A DNA stretch of 64,000 nt from an uncultured Lachnospiraceae bacterium (GTDB lineage: Bacteria; Bacillota; Clostridia; Lachnospirales; Lachnospiraceae): assembly GCA_934437985.1 (NCBI GenBank), contig CAKSBI010000003.1:36663-100662 (forward strand), in the 5' to 3' direction. Position 1 is the stretch's first letter, and every line of letters begins with the position of its first letter. Of the stretch, positions 1 through 9,638 are shown one piece after another. Under the pieces are notes generated by a model. That model had not been told where the DNA came from. It worked only from the letters and a program-made list of their open reading frames with translations, and ran no database searches. A program made the position numbers and the translations under genes.

Positions 1-927
1 TGTGATCATAACGGCAAGTGGCAGTTCCATTCCATTCATCACAAGAAATTCCAGTGTGTTATCAAGCATTGCTGAATCTGAACCCCTTGTATCAACAACA
101 GGAAGCACCTTGTGAAGCTGTCCCTTAAGGTACTCTGATTCCATTGTCTCCTCACGGGCAAGCATCTTATCAGCATTACCCCTGATTGTATTAATCTCAC
201 CATTATGGACGATAAATCTGTTCGGATGTGCCCTTTCCCAGCTCGGATTAGTATTGGTACTGAATCTTGAATGTACCATGGCAATCGCTGATTCATAGTC
301 TTTGTCCTGAAGGTCTGCAAAGAATGTCCTGAGCTGTCCTACAAGAAACATACCTTTATATACGATTGTCCTGCCGGACATTGATACAACGTAGGTATTA
401 TCATTAGATTGTTCAAATTCCCTTCTCGCTACATAAAGCTTTCTGTCAAATTCAAGTCCTTTCGATACATTATCAGGCTTTTTAATGAATACCTGGACAA
501 TATGCGGCATACATTCCCTTGCTTTGTGTCCAAGAACCTCCGCATCAACAGGTACCTCCCTGTAACCAAGAAGCTCAAGTCCTTCCTTCTCAATAATTAC
601 CTCAAACATTTTTCTGGCCTGGTTACGCTTAAGCTCATTTTGCGGCAGGAACAACTGTGCAATTCCATACTCCCTTTCCCCGCCTATCTCTATTCCCAGT
701 TTTTTACATTCTTTTTTAAAGAACTTGTGGGAAATCTGGAGAAGAATACCGACTCCATCACCGGTTTTACCTTCTGCATCTTTTCCTGCCCTGTGTTCAA
801 GATTCTCTACTATTTTAAGAGCATTTTCAACTGTCTGGTGCGTCTTCACACCCTTACTGTTAACAACTGCACCTATACCACAGTTATCATGCTCAAATTG
901 ATTTCTGTATAGTCCCTTACTCTCCAT
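1..927 (-). CDS. gltB: Glutamate synthase large subunit, N-terminal part (cut by window edge)
   Basis: The first 309 residues of the ferredoxin/NADPH glutamate synthase large subunit, which makes glutamate from glutamine and 2-oxoglutarate. The visible part is the class II glutamine amidotransferase domain. The motif HDNCGIGAV places the nucleophile Cys at about residue 16, after a short propeptide. HSRFSTNTNPSWERAHP and HNGEINTIRGNADK are the usual substrate-pocket motifs. The start is the ATG at 925-927, preceded by AGGAGG at good spacing. The gene follows pyrG by 70 bp with no obvious terminator, so the two may be co-transcribed. The synthase and Fe-S domains lie outside the window. The family call is sure; which electron donor is used cannot be seen. 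Confidence 0.95.
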   Translation of the reverse strand, partial: MESKGLYRNQFEHDNCGIGAVVNSKGVKTHQTVENALKIVENLEHRAGKDAEGKTGDGVGILLQISHKFFKKECKKLGIEIGGEREYGIAQLFLPQNELKRNQARKMFEVIIEKEGLELLGYREVPVDAEVLGHKARECMPHIVQVFIKKPDNVSKGLEFDRKLYVARREFEQSNDNTYVVSMSGRTIVYKGMFLVGQLRTFFADLQDKDYESAIAMVHSRFSTNTNPSWERAHPNRFIVHNGEINTIRGNADKMLAREETMESEYLKGQLHKVLPVVDTRGSDSAMLDNTLEFLVMNGMELPLAVMIT

Positions 928-997
928 ACTTTCTTTCCTCCTGTCATATAATGAAAGTTTGTATCCGGCCCCCGCCTGCAAAATATGATGAACCACC

Positions 998-2608
998 TTA
1001 TGAGTTGTAATATTTGTACCATACGGCACTCTCTATTAACCCCTTAAATAAAGGATGTGCTTTGTTCGGTCTTGACTTAAACTCCGGATGCCCCTGTGTT
1101 GCAATGAAATAATGCAGGTCAGGTAATTCTAACATCTCTACTATTCTGTTATCAGGTGATTTCCCGGAAAACACCATCCCTTCAACTTCAAGCTCATCCC
1201 TGTATGCGTTATTGACTTCATATCTGTGTCTGTGTCTCTCATGTATTAATTCTTCGCCAAACAGGTTTTTAGCCAGGCTTCCTTCGGTAAGTACACATGG
1301 ATATGCACCAAGCCGCAATGTACCGCCCCTGTTAGTAACACCCTCCTGCTCCGGCATAAGGTCAATAACCGGATGTTTTGTATCCGGATCAAATTCAATG
1401 CTGTTAGCATCACTATATCCAAGTACGTTTCTTGCGTATTCAACAATTGCCATCTGCATTCCAAGGCATATTCCAAGAAATGGAACATTGTTTTCCCTTG
1501 CATACTTTATAGCCGTAATCTTACCTTCTATCCCACGTTTACCAAAGCCGCCGGGAACCAGTATTCCATCAATATGCCTGAATTTATCTTCAACATTTTT
1601 CTCCGTCAGCTCCTCTGAATCAACCCATTCAATGTTAACCAGTGACCTGCTCGCAATCCCTCCGTGCTTTAACGCTTCTACAACGCTAAGATATGCATCA
1701 TGTAACTGAATATATTTACCCACAATTGCAATCCTTACCTCTGTCTTTGGATTACGCAGATTATGTGTCATCTCTATCCAGTCAGTAAGATCCGGCTCCG
1801 GACATTCTATATCAAGTGCTTCACATACAGCCTGCGCAAGATTCTCTTTTTCCATTGCAAGCGGTGCTTCATACAGATATTCAACATCAAGATTCTGGAG
1901 CACATTTTTTACAGGTACATTGCAAAATAATGCTATCTTGCTTTTAATATCCTCACTTATCTCATATTCACTCCTGCATACGATTATATCAGGCCACAGA
2001 CCCATACCCTGCAGCTCTTTTACACTTTGCTGCGTCGGCTTTGTCTTAAGCTCACCGGATGCCTTAAGATAAGGAATCAGCGTTACATGGATCAGGATTG
2101 CATTTTCATGCCCGACATCATGCTGGAATTGTCTGATTGCTTCAAGGAACGGCTGGCTTTCAATATCCCCAACCGTTCCACCAACCTCAATAATAGCAAT
2201 ACTGTTATCTTCGCCTTCCTTATGATAAAACCGGCTTTTTATTTCATTGGTAATATGTGGTATTACCTGTACCGTTCCCCCGCCATAATCTCCACGTCTT
2301 TCTTTTTGTAATACCGACCAGTATATCTTACCTGTAGTAATATTAGAATTCTTATCAAGATTCTCATCAATGAATCTCTCATAATGCCCAAGATCAAGGT
2401 CAGTCTCTGTTCCATCATCTGTTACAAATACTTCTCCATGCTGAATCGGATTCATAGTTCCGGGATCCACATTAATATATGGATCGAACTTCTGCATTGT
2501 AACCTTATAGCCCCTGGCTTTAAGTAATCTGCCAAGTGAAGATGCAGTAATACCTTTACCAAGTCCGGAAACAACACCACCAGTTACAAAAACATACTTG
2601 ATAGCCAT
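998..2608 (-). CDS. pyrG: CTP synthase
   Basis: Makes CTP from UTP, ATP and glutamine. At 536 residues it has the normal family length. The N-terminal amidoligase domain opens with [13 protein letters not shown], the P-loop-like ATP site. The C-terminal class I glutaminase domain has the nucleophile elbow [10 protein letters not shown] near residue 380 and a late His-x-Glu (GHPEFK) near residue 510. It starts at ATG with an AAGGGGA site just upstream. A promoter and a hairpin with a T tract lie in its leader, suggesting attenuation by nucleotide supply as known for pyrG in other Firmicutes. Glutamine use links it to the surrounding nitrogen genes. Confidence 0.97.
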   Translation of the reverse strand: MAIKYVFVTGGVVSGLGKGITASSLGRLLKARGYKVTMQKFDPYINVDPGTMNPIQHGEVFVTDDGTETDLDLGHYERFIDENLDKNSNITTGKIYWSVLQKERRGDYGGGTVQVIPHITNEIKSRFYHKEGEDNSIAIIEVGGTVGDIESQPFLEAIRQFQHDVGHENAILIHVTLIPYLKASGELKTKPTQQSVKELQGMGLWPDIIVCRSEYEISEDIKSKIALFCNVPVKNVLQNLDVEYLYEAPLAMEKENLAQAVCEALDIECPEPDLTDWIEMTHNLRNPKTEVRIAIVGKYIQLHDAYLSVVEALKHGGIASRSLVNIEWVDSEELTEKNVEDKFRHIDGILVPGGFGKRGIEGKITAIKYARENNVPFLGICLGMQMAIVEYARNVLGYSDANSIEFDPDTKHPVIDLMPEQEGVTNRGGTLRLGAYPCVLTEGSLAKNLFGEELIHERHRHRYEVNNAYRDELEVEGMVFSGKSPDNRIVEMLELPDLHYFIATQGHPEFKSRPNKAHPLFKGLIESAVWYKYYNS

Positions 2609-2673
2609 CTCTTATTCCCCTTCCCGATTAAATAATCCTTTGTTTACCAGAAATCAAATTTCATATAAACGAG

Positions 2674-2706
2674 AAAAGGTGTCAGAAACTGTACGTTCCT
2701 GACACC
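2674..2706 (-). terminator. Intrinsic terminator in the pyrG leader (attenuator candidate)
   Basis: On the minus strand GGTGTCAG pairs with CTGACACC, extended by GAAC/GTTC-type pairs, and TTTTCTC follows. It begins only about 15 nt after the predicted transcription start and about 70 nt before the pyrG ATG. That position suits an attenuator rather than the end of the upstream gene. pyrG attenuation by CTP-dependent reiterative initiation is known in Bacillus; the run of initial G residues used there is not obvious here. Confidence 0.6.
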
Positions 2707-2726
2707 CTTGTCATTAATTATAAAAT

Positions 2727-2755
2727 ATTTTAATTCGAACATATTGATTTGTCAA
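2727..2755 (-). promoter_or_regulatory. Promoter for pyrG
   Basis: A perfect -35 TTGACA (2750-2755), a 17-bp spacer and -10 TAAAAT (2727-2732) read toward pyrG. Predicted start is near 2720, just before the leader hairpin. Confidence 0.75.
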
Positions 2756-2807
2756 GTACAAATTCGCTTGAGTTCCAGTAAATAATTACCATAAAACCAA
2801 ATCTAAG

Positions 2808-3779
2808 CTAACTAACGTTCATTCCCAACTGCTTTTTAATATTATATAACTCCTCCTTCATATTTTGAATAATGGTATCTTTATCTGCCAGCTGCTCATC
2901 TTTGTCCGCCAGCTGCTCATCTTTATCTGCCAGCTGCTCATCTTTGTCTGCCAGCTGCTTCTCCTTACTTATAAGCAGTTGTTCTACACTGGCAATCCGC
3001 TCTTCCAGACTGGTAAGCTCAGCCACCTTATCTGCCATCACCTCTTTTATCTTCGCATTGATTTCAGGCTGCATAAGTTCCCACATTGCTTCACACATAT
3101 ACTCGCTACCTCCTTTTGCCGATTGAAACACCCACTTATTTGCTTTAATTATAACGTCCATAACTACTTCCGCATTGTCTCTTTCCCATTTTGACATTGC
3201 GTTTTTTTCCAGCAATACAAGCTTTTGGGCTTTACAGGTATCCACTTTTCCTGTTAATGCCGATAACCAGGGGTGTGTTTCAAAGTCTATTTCATTCAAC
3301 ACAATTATTCTGATCTCAAACAATTGTGTTACATTTATAGTATACACTCCTTTTTGATGTTTTACAACTATTCTTTTACCTTTCAGCTGCTTAAGTAACT
3401 TGACCGGTTTTGCAGCCCTCACAAAAATCAATGTTATATCCTCAAAATCTCTTGGCTCTATCTCAGTCTGTTCGCTTTTAAAAAGACATGCATAAGCAAT
3501 TCCTTTTGAAAACACGTCAATATCCAGTTCATCGCCAACGCCTTTGTACTCAAATACATTCAATCTGTTAAATTGCATTAACAGATCATCTTCCCTGTCT
3601 TCAATGTCTTCACGCTTAATTATAATCAGGTCAATAAATTTCGGACTATTATTTAAGACATATTCAGAATGAAATGTGATGTGTTCTGCATGATTTTTCA
3701 GTTCAAGTTTCATTGCAGATACGAAACCATGATGCCATTTGATGTATGCTTTATTTTTTCCTTTTGTAATATTACCCAA
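2808..3779 (-). CDS. PD-(D/E)XK nuclease-like protein with heptad-repeat tail
   Basis: A 323-residue protein of no sure function. The N-terminal half looks like a PD-(D/E)XK fold of the Rpn/transposase-associated kind: an early His-rich segment, then SPKFIDLIII, then the strand FEYKG, giving a plausible D...ExK-like site. The C-terminal ~80 residues are a predicted coiled coil ending in four copies of QLADKDE/T. The start is TTG at 3777-3779, with GGGGAGA about 9 nt upstream; a later Met (MKLELKN) is an alternative. It sits between amt and pyrG, with its own upstream space and the amt terminator behind it, so it looks like an independent insertion in the nitrogen locus. Nuclease activity is inference from motifs only. 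Confidence 0.6.
   Translation of the reverse strand: MGNITKGKNKAYIKWHHGFVSAMKLELKNHAEHITFHSEYVLNNSPKFIDLIIIKREDIEDREDDLLMQFNRLNVFEYKGVGDELDIDVFSKGIAYACLFKSEQTEIEPRDFEDITLIFVRAAKPVKLLKQLKGKRIVVKHQKGVYTINVTQLFEIRIIVLNEIDFETHPWLSALTGKVDTCKAQKLVLLEKNAMSKWERDNAEVVMDVIIKANKWVFQSAKGGSEYMCEAMWELMQPEINAKIKEVMADKVAELTSLEERIASVEQLLISKEKQLADKDEQLADKDEQLADKDEQLADKDTIIQNMKEELYNIKKQLGMNVS
2877..2960 (-). repeat. Four tandem 21-bp repeats inside the nuclease-like gene
   Basis: Four 21-bp copies start at 2877, 2898, 2919 and 2940, differing at only one or two third positions. Each encodes one QLADKDE heptad of the coiled-coil tail. The unit is in frame, so copy-number change would lengthen or shorten the coil without breaking the gene. 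Confidence 0.9.
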
Positions 3780-3990
3780 ATACTCTTCTCCCCATACAAT
3801 GTTTTATTGTATTATGATATCATTTATCATAAAGTGATGTTTAACAAAAATCCATTAATTATTTTGTGCATATATAACAATAAAATAATATTCACAATAT
3901 AATACATATTATAATTTTATTCATATTGCACAACTAACACTTATGCTTATATCAACGCCTTTGCCTTTTAATTCTATCAGGCTTTCTTAT
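3780..3990. other. AT-rich intergenic region before the nuclease-like gene
   Basis: About 210 bp with no convincing gene. Going toward the nuclease-like gene there is an imperfect palindrome, TATGAT and ATCATA separated by seven bases, near 3815-3835, which could be an operator. No clear -35/-10 pair stands out in the very AT-rich sequence. Confidence 0.4.
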
Positions 3991-4033
3991 AAAAAAAGCA
4001 TTCAGACTACCTGTATTATGGTAATCCGAATGC
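3991..4033 (-). terminator. Terminator downstream of amt
   Basis: On the minus strand GCATTCGGATTACC pairs with GGTAGTCTGAATGC around an eight-base loop and is followed by seven T. This is a strong intrinsic terminator about 45 bp after the amt stop. Confidence 0.9.
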
Positions 4034-4076
4034 CTTTTACTGCTAACCGGTACTGTTATTATATTAATTGATCTGC

Positions 4077-5861
4077 TTACTCAACGTCCTGAAGTGCTGC
4101 AAAGCCTTCCTCACCGGTCCTTACCTTAACAACCTGCTCAACATTGTATACGAATATCTTGCCATCTCCTATATGACCCGTATAAAGAGTCTTCTTAACA
4201 GTGTCAATTACTGATGCAACAGGAATCTTACTTACAACAACCTCTATCTTTACCTTTGGAAGAAGTGTTGCGTCAAGCTCAACTCCACGATACATTTCAC
4301 CGGCGCCCTTCTGGATGCCGCAGCCCATTACCTGTGTCATTGTCATACCTGTTACTCCAAGATTATTAAGTGCTTTTCTAAGCTTCTCATACCTTGAGAG
4401 CTTAGCAATGATAACTACCTTATATATACCTGATACAGATGCCACAGGAGCCTGGGCAACCTTAATTGCCGCATCAATCTGGGCCTCAGAAGCCTTATTA
4501 TATTCGCTTACACCAAGATCGGTATTCTCATTTTCATCCATTATGTTAGATATGTCCATAAGTGAGAATCCTGCATATGCTGATGGAAGTCCATGTTCTG
4601 CAATATCCATGCCTGTTATCTCTTCTTCTTCTGATGCCCTGAGGCCAAATATTGCTTTGATTGCCAGGAATGTAATTGTAATTGTAACTGCTGTGTATGC
4701 AATAATTATTATCATTCCCAAAAGCTGTGTACCAAGAAGCTTAAATCCGCCTCCGTAGAACAATCCCTTTCCACATATCTGGTTTGCACCATATGTAACT
4801 CCATCTCCAAATCCTCTTGCGAAAGCAGGTGCTGTATCTGTTGCAAAAAGACCTACAGCGATTGTTCCCCATATACCATTCATCATATGAACCGCAACAG
4901 CTCCGACAGGATCATCAACATGGAGCTTGTGATCTAACAGCCATACGCCAAATACTACAAGTACACCGGCAACTGCACCGATAATGACCGAACCAACAAC
5001 ATCTGTTACATCACATGAAGCTGTAATAGCTACAAGTCCTGCAAGTGAAGCATTAAGACACATTGAAACATCAGGCTTTCCATATTTAACCCATGTAAAT
5101 ATCATACATACAACAGTTGCGATTGCCGGTGCAATAGTTGTTGTTACAAATATTGAGCCAAGCTCCTGTACATTTGTTGCTGCTGCACCATTGAATCCAT
5201 ACCAGCCAAGCCATAAGATGAATACACCAAGTGCGCCGATCGGGATATTATGTCCCGGAAATGCATTAACCTTGACAATTTTTCCATTTTTATCCTTAGA
5301 AAACTTACCAATACGTGGTCCAAGTATTGCCGCACCGATAAGGGCACATATACCACCTACCATGTGGATACAGGTAGATCCGGCAAAATCATGGAATCCC
5401 ATCTGTGAAAGGAATCCGCCGCCCCATACCCAGTGTGCTTCAATCGGATATATAAAACCTGAAATAACAGCTGAATACACACAGTATGAAAGGAATTTTG
5501 TCCTCTCTGCCATTGCCCCTGAAACTATTGTTGCCGTTGTGGCACAAAATACAAGGTTGAATACGAAGTTTGACCAGTCAAAGTCCTGATATGACGTAAA
5601 TATGTCAAATCCCGGTTTACCTATAATACCGACAATGTCTTCTCCAAGCAACAGACCAAAGCCGATAAGAATGAACATTACAGTACCAATACAAAAGTCC
5701 ATAAGGTTCTTCATAATAATGTTACCTGCGTTCTTTGCCCTTGTAAATCCGGTTTCAACCATTGCGAAACCTGCCTGCATCCAGAATACAAATGCTACTC
5801 CTATCAGGAACCATACTCCAAACACGTTGTCAGATACAATCTGCATTAATTCTTCTGTCAT
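4077..5861 (-). CDS. amt: Ammonium transporter fused to a P-II signalling domain
   Basis: A 594-residue fusion. Residues ~1-420 are an Amt/MEP/Rh ammonium channel with about eleven membrane helices; GHNIPIGALGVFILWLGWYGFN and the pore His in AVHMMNGIWG are seen. After a linker of about 60 residues, residues ~485-594 form a complete GlnB/GlnK P-II domain: YKVVIIAKLSRYEKLRKAL, a T-loop with EMYRGVEL (the usual uridylylation Tyr kept) and GDGKIFVYNVEQVVKVRTGEE. P-II proteins normally bind Amt in trans to close the channel; here the regulator is tethered. The start is ATG with a GAGGAG site. It lies downstream of purF, separated by a bidirectional terminator, and ends at its own terminator. Confidence 0.95.
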   Translation of the reverse strand: MTEELMQIVSDNVFGVWFLIGVAFVFWMQAGFAMVETGFTRAKNAGNIIMKNLMDFCIGTVMFILIGFGLLLGEDIVGIIGKPGFDIFTSYQDFDWSNFVFNLVFCATTATIVSGAMAERTKFLSYCVYSAVISGFIYPIEAHWVWGGGFLSQMGFHDFAGSTCIHMVGGICALIGAAILGPRIGKFSKDKNGKIVKVNAFPGHNIPIGALGVFILWLGWYGFNGAAATNVQELGSIFVTTTIAPAIATVVCMIFTWVKYGKPDVSMCLNASLAGLVAITASCDVTDVVGSVIIGAVAGVLVVFGVWLLDHKLHVDDPVGAVAVHMMNGIWGTIAVGLFATDTAPAFARGFGDGVTYGANQICGKGLFYGGGFKLLGTQLLGMIIIIAYTAVTITITFLAIKAIFGLRASEEEEITGMDIAEHGLPSAYAGFSLMDISNIMDENENTDLGVSEYNKASEAQIDAAIKVAQAPVASVSGIYKVVIIAKLSRYEKLRKALNNLGVTGMTMTQVMGCGIQKGAGEMYRGVELDATLLPKVKIEVVVSKIPVASVIDTVKKTLYTGHIGDGKIFVYNVEQVVKVRTGEEGFAALQDVE

Positions 5862-5890
5862 AAAAATCTCCTCCTCGTATTTTCATATAT

Positions 5891-5944
5891 AAAAAGGTGC
5901 AGCGAAGAGTAGTTTTTCTACTGTGCTCCGTTGCACCTTTTTTT
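5891..5944. terminator. Bidirectional terminator between purF and amt
   Basis: GGTGCA and TGCACC (5896-5937) close a long imperfect hairpin that has A5 on one side and T7 on the other, so it can end transcription from either side. It lies about 35 bp before the amt ATG. A possible promoter (TTGATA, 17 bp, TAATAC) overlaps the purF 3' end just upstream, which would make this hairpin a leader attenuator of amt as well as the purF terminator. Confidence 0.75.
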
Positions 5945-5963
5945 AGTATTATTATATTTAGTA

Positions 5964-7349
5964 TTATTTTATAGGATATATATTATCAAAGCATGCTTTA
6001 CATAACGGAAGCCCCGGTACCATTTTCTGAAGGTCTTCAATCCTCATGTAACCAAGTGATTCAGCACCGATAAGCTCTCTTATCTCTTCCGTCGAATGCG
6101 ATGAAGCGATAAGCTGCTTATTGGATGGCACATCCGTTCCGTAGTAACACGGATATAAAAACGGTGGCGAACATATCCTTACATGGACGCTCTTTGCTCC
6201 GGCCTTCTTAAGCAAATGAATGAGATTGGCTATGGTAGTTCCACGAACTATCGAATCATCAACAAGAACAATATTTTTATCCTTAACTGCCGGTCCAAGA
6301 ACACTAAGCTTAAGCTTTACCCCAAGCTCCCTTTCCTTTTGCGTAGGTTTTATAAATGTTCTTCCGACGTAACTGTTCTTATAAAATATCTGCCTGTATG
6401 GTATACCTGATTCATGTGCATATCCTGCAGCTGCCGCAATGCCGGAATCCGGAACACCCGCAACCAGGTCAGCATCAACCGGATATGCCTTTGCAAGTGC
6501 TGCACCGGCACGTAATCTTGATTCGTATACAGAAAAACCATCTATATCACTGTCAAGCCTTGCAAAATATATATATTCAAATATACAATGCGCCTGCCTT
6601 TCCTGACATAGCGATGTATCAGAATGTATCCCATCAGGTGTTATGGTAACAATCTCACCAGGTCTTACATCCCTGACAAACTCAGCACCAATTGATGTTA
6701 ATGCGCAGCTTTCAGATGTAATAATATAAGCGTCATCCTTTTTTCCGATACAAAGTGGCTTCAGACCAAATGGATCCCTTACCCCTATCAGCTTTCTCGG
6801 ACTTGCAATAACCAGTCCATATGCACCCTTTATCTTACCTGCGGTCTTAACAATTGCCTCTTCTACAGAAGCTGTACCAACTCTTGCCCTTGCAATAAGA
6901 TATGCAATTACTTCAGAATCAATTGTTGTCCTGAATATTGCCCCTCCCATTGAGAGTTCCTCACGCAGTTCCTCTGTATTAACCAGATTACCATTGTGTG
7001 CAAGAACAAGCGTTCCCTTTATGTAATTAAGTACAAGCGGCTGTGCATTATCTATCGTTGATTCACCGGTTGTCGAATACCTCACATGTCCAACACCGAT
7101 ATTACCTTTTAGCGGTTCCAGGGTCTTCTCCTTAAATACCTCGTTTACAAGCCCCATACCCCTATGGACACTCATATTGCCTTTTTCGCCCTCCGTATCA
7201 GAGACTGCGATACCACAGGATTCCTGACCACGGTGCTGAAGTGATTCAAGACCATAATATATCTGATGTGCAACCTGATCTCCTGCAATGTCGTATATTC
7301 CGAATACTCCACACTCCTCTTTAATCCTGCGATCGGATAACTCTAACAT
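5964..7349 (-). CDS. purF: Amidophosphoribosyltransferase
   Basis: First committed enzyme of purine synthesis: PRPP plus glutamine gives 5-phosphoribosylamine. It has 461 residues, the normal length. Cys in KEECGVFGIYD follows an ~12-residue propeptide and is the class II glutaminase nucleophile. The C-terminal half has the PRPP loop VLVDDSIVRGTT. Four Cys positions match the [4Fe-4S] sites of the Bacillus-type enzyme: AHCIFEY, YPCYYG and the final CKAC pair. It starts 37 bp after glutamine synthetase, so the two are probably co-transcribed. It is away from the rest of the purine pathway, which suggests grouping by glutamine use. Confidence 0.97.
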   Translation of the reverse strand: MLELSDRRIKEECGVFGIYDIAGDQVAHQIYYGLESLQHRGQESCGIAVSDTEGEKGNMSVHRGMGLVNEVFKEKTLEPLKGNIGVGHVRYSTTGESTIDNAQPLVLNYIKGTLVLAHNGNLVNTEELREELSMGGAIFRTTIDSEVIAYLIARARVGTASVEEAIVKTAGKIKGAYGLVIASPRKLIGVRDPFGLKPLCIGKKDDAYIITSESCALTSIGAEFVRDVRPGEIVTITPDGIHSDTSLCQERQAHCIFEYIYFARLDSDIDGFSVYESRLRAGAALAKAYPVDADLVAGVPDSGIAAAAGYAHESGIPYRQIFYKNSYVGRTFIKPTQKERELGVKLKLSVLGPAVKDKNIVLVDDSIVRGTTIANLIHLLKKAGAKSVHVRICSPPFLYPCYYGTDVPSNKQLIASSHSTEEIRELIGAESLGYMRIEDLQKMVPGLPLCKACFDNIYPIK

Positions 7350-7386
7350 TACGACCTGCCTCCATGTATATTAAACTAACATCATA

Positions 7387-9498
7387 TTATATTTCAAATA
7401 ATAACTTCTCATAAGTTGGGTAAGACAACATCTCATCCGGAATAAGTGCTTCCGCCTCACTTGCACAGGCTGAAAGCTCATTCATTTTAGCAAGAAGCTT
7501 ATCCCTTGCTGCCTCTGCAGCTGCCTGCATATCATCAATAGCTTCAACTGTATTAATATTATCCTTTAATATGGCAATGTTATCTGTAATATAGTCATAT
7601 GCTTCCGTAAGCTTTTTAACCAGCTTCTCTTCGGTCTCTGTTGCAATCGATGGAATAAATGCTTTCTTATTGGCTGCATTGGCTGCCACCTGTCCTGCAT
7701 ATTTTGAGATTGAAGGAAGAAGATCCTTTGTAAGCATATCAGCCATTGTACGAGCTTCTATAACAAGTGTCTTCATATAATTCTCAAGGAAAATCTCATA
7801 TCTTGAATATATTTCTTCCTTTGTAAAGATGTTATACTTTGTATAGAGCTCTACATTTTTATCAACTATAAACCTAGGCATACAGTCCGGCAATGTAGGG
7901 AAGTTGTATAAGCCTCTCTGTTCTGCCTCCTTAATCCATTCGTCTGTATAACCATTACCATTAAATATAACCTTCTTATGCTTCTTGATAGCCCGTTTGA
8001 TAAGCTCATGGACTGCCTTTTCCATATCCTCCGGCTTCGTGCCATCAAGTTCGGCATAAAACTGGTCGAGTGCATCGGCAACCGCTGTATTAAGAACAAT
8101 ATTAGGATTAGATACAGATGATGATGAACCTAACATACGGAACTCAAACTTATTACCTGTAAATGCAAATGGTGATGTACGGTTACGGTCTGTATTATCC
8201 TTAGTAAAATGAGGAAGTACATGTGCCCCGATATCAAGAAGCACCGTATCCTGTTCACCAAAATATGTATCATTTTCAATAGACTCAAGAACAGCTGTAA
8301 GTTCATCCCCAAGGAATATCGACACAATTGCAGGTGGTGCTTCATTAGCACCAAGTCTGTGGTCATTGCCTGCTGACGCCGCTGATATTCTCATCATATC
8401 AGCATATTCATCAACTGCCTTGATAACTGCCATAAGGAATACAAGGAACTGAATATTCTGTGCCGGTGTATTGCCCGGATTAAGAAGATTCTCACCTGTA
8501 TTGGTCGACAACGACCAGTTGTTATGTTTACCACTTCCGTTAATTCCCTCAAACGGCTTCTCATGAAGCAGGCACACAAGTCCATGCTTTTCTGCAATCT
8601 TCTTCATCGTATCCATTGTCAGCTGATTGTGGTCTACCGCAACATTTGCAGTTTCAAATATCGGTGCCATCTCATGCTGTGCAGGAGCAACCTCGTTATG
8701 CTTTGTCTTTGCAGGAATACCAAACTTCCACAATTCCATATCAAGGTCATGCATATACGCCGCTATTCTTGGCTTTATTGAGCCAAAGTAATGATCTTCC
8801 ATCTCCTGTCCCTTCGGGGCAGATGCGCCAAATAATGTTCTGCCGCAGAATACCAGGTCTTTTCTCTTCTTATATAACTCTTTATCAACAAGGAAATATT
8901 CCTGCTCAGGTCCTATTGTTGTAGTAACTCTTGTTACTTCTTCATTTCCAAGAAGCTTTAACATCTTTACTGCACTGTCACTTAAGACCTCCATTGATCT
9001 GAGAAGTGGTGTCTTCTTATCAAGTGCCTGGCCGCCGTATGAACAGAATGCTGTAGGAATATATAATGTATTATCTTTTATAAATGCCGGCGAAGTAGGA
9101 TCCCATGCTGTATATCCCCTTGCCTCAAATGTTGCCCTCAGTCCTCCTGATGGAAAGCTCGAAGCATCAGGCTCACCCTTAACAAGCTCCTTTCCTGAGA
9201 ATTCCATGATAACCTCTCCGTCACCTACAGGCTGGATGAAGCTGTCATGCTTCTCTGCTGTAACGCCCGTCATCGGCTGGAACCAGTGTGTGTAATGTGT
9301 AGCCCCATTTTCAACTGCCCATTCCTTCATTGCAACTGCAACTGAATTAGCAACATCAAGTTCAAGGTGTGTACCATTCTCAATAGTCTTCTTAAGTGCC
9401 TTATATACATCCTTCGGCAGCTTAGCACGCATCTCCTTATCATTAAATACCTGGCTCGCATACAACTCCGGGATCTGAGTGGTCATTTCATTTTCCAT
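7387..9498 (-). CDS. glnN: Glutamine synthetase, class III
   Basis: ATP-dependent synthesis of glutamine from glutamate and ammonia. At 703 residues it is far longer than GSI and matches GSIII, common in Bacteroides and Clostridia. Family motifs include FQPMTGVTAEKHD near residue 75, the ATP/glutamate-site segment GPEQEYFLVD near residue 200, KHNEVAPAQHEMAPIFE, and the GSGKHNNWS stretch. It has an AAAGGGGA ribosome site before ATG. It has its own promoter and a leader hairpin, and is followed closely by purF. Together with the Amt-PII protein and GltB it forms a complete ammonia-assimilation route. Confidence 0.96.
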   Translation of the reverse strand: MENEMTTQIPELYASQVFNDKEMRAKLPKDVYKALKKTIENGTHLELDVANSVAVAMKEWAVENGATHYTHWFQPMTGVTAEKHDSFIQPVGDGEVIMEFSGKELVKGEPDASSFPSGGLRATFEARGYTAWDPTSPAFIKDNTLYIPTAFCSYGGQALDKKTPLLRSMEVLSDSAVKMLKLLGNEEVTRVTTTIGPEQEYFLVDKELYKKRKDLVFCGRTLFGASAPKGQEMEDHYFGSIKPRIAAYMHDLDMELWKFGIPAKTKHNEVAPAQHEMAPIFETANVAVDHNQLTMDTMKKIAEKHGLVCLLHEKPFEGINGSGKHNNWSLSTNTGENLLNPGNTPAQNIQFLVFLMAVIKAVDEYADMMRISAASAGNDHRLGANEAPPAIVSIFLGDELTAVLESIENDTYFGEQDTVLLDIGAHVLPHFTKDNTDRNRTSPFAFTGNKFEFRMLGSSSSVSNPNIVLNTAVADALDQFYAELDGTKPEDMEKAVHELIKRAIKKHKKVIFNGNGYTDEWIKEAEQRGLYNFPTLPDCMPRFIVDKNVELYTKYNIFTKEEIYSRYEIFLENYMKTLVIEARTMADMLTKDLLPSISKYAGQVAANAANKKAFIPSIATETEEKLVKKLTEAYDYITDNIAILKDNINTVEAIDDMQAAAEAARDKLLAKMNELSACASEAEALIPDEMLSYPTYEKLLFEI

Positions 9499-9638
9499 AA
9501 TTACTTCCCCTTTCTGATATTGGTCTATTAGTTATAGTCTAATCAGTATACTGTAATGCTATCAGCACCGGCGAGTGCGCTATTCGTCGGGCAATTTCGT
9601 ATCGGTAACACATTCATCCCTTTATGGATCAAAATACG

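Noticed and set aside
409..912. 167-residue plus-strand frame
   Set aside because: It is the antisense of gltB, which has clear amidotransferase motifs and a ribosome site on the other strand.
2877..2960. CRISPR-like short repeats
   Set aside because: The units are tandem, without spacers, and code in frame for a coiled coil.
9544..9553. Perfect 10-bp palindrome CAGTATACTG before glutamine synthetase
   Set aside because: Too short and single-copy to call an operator without comparison; noted only.
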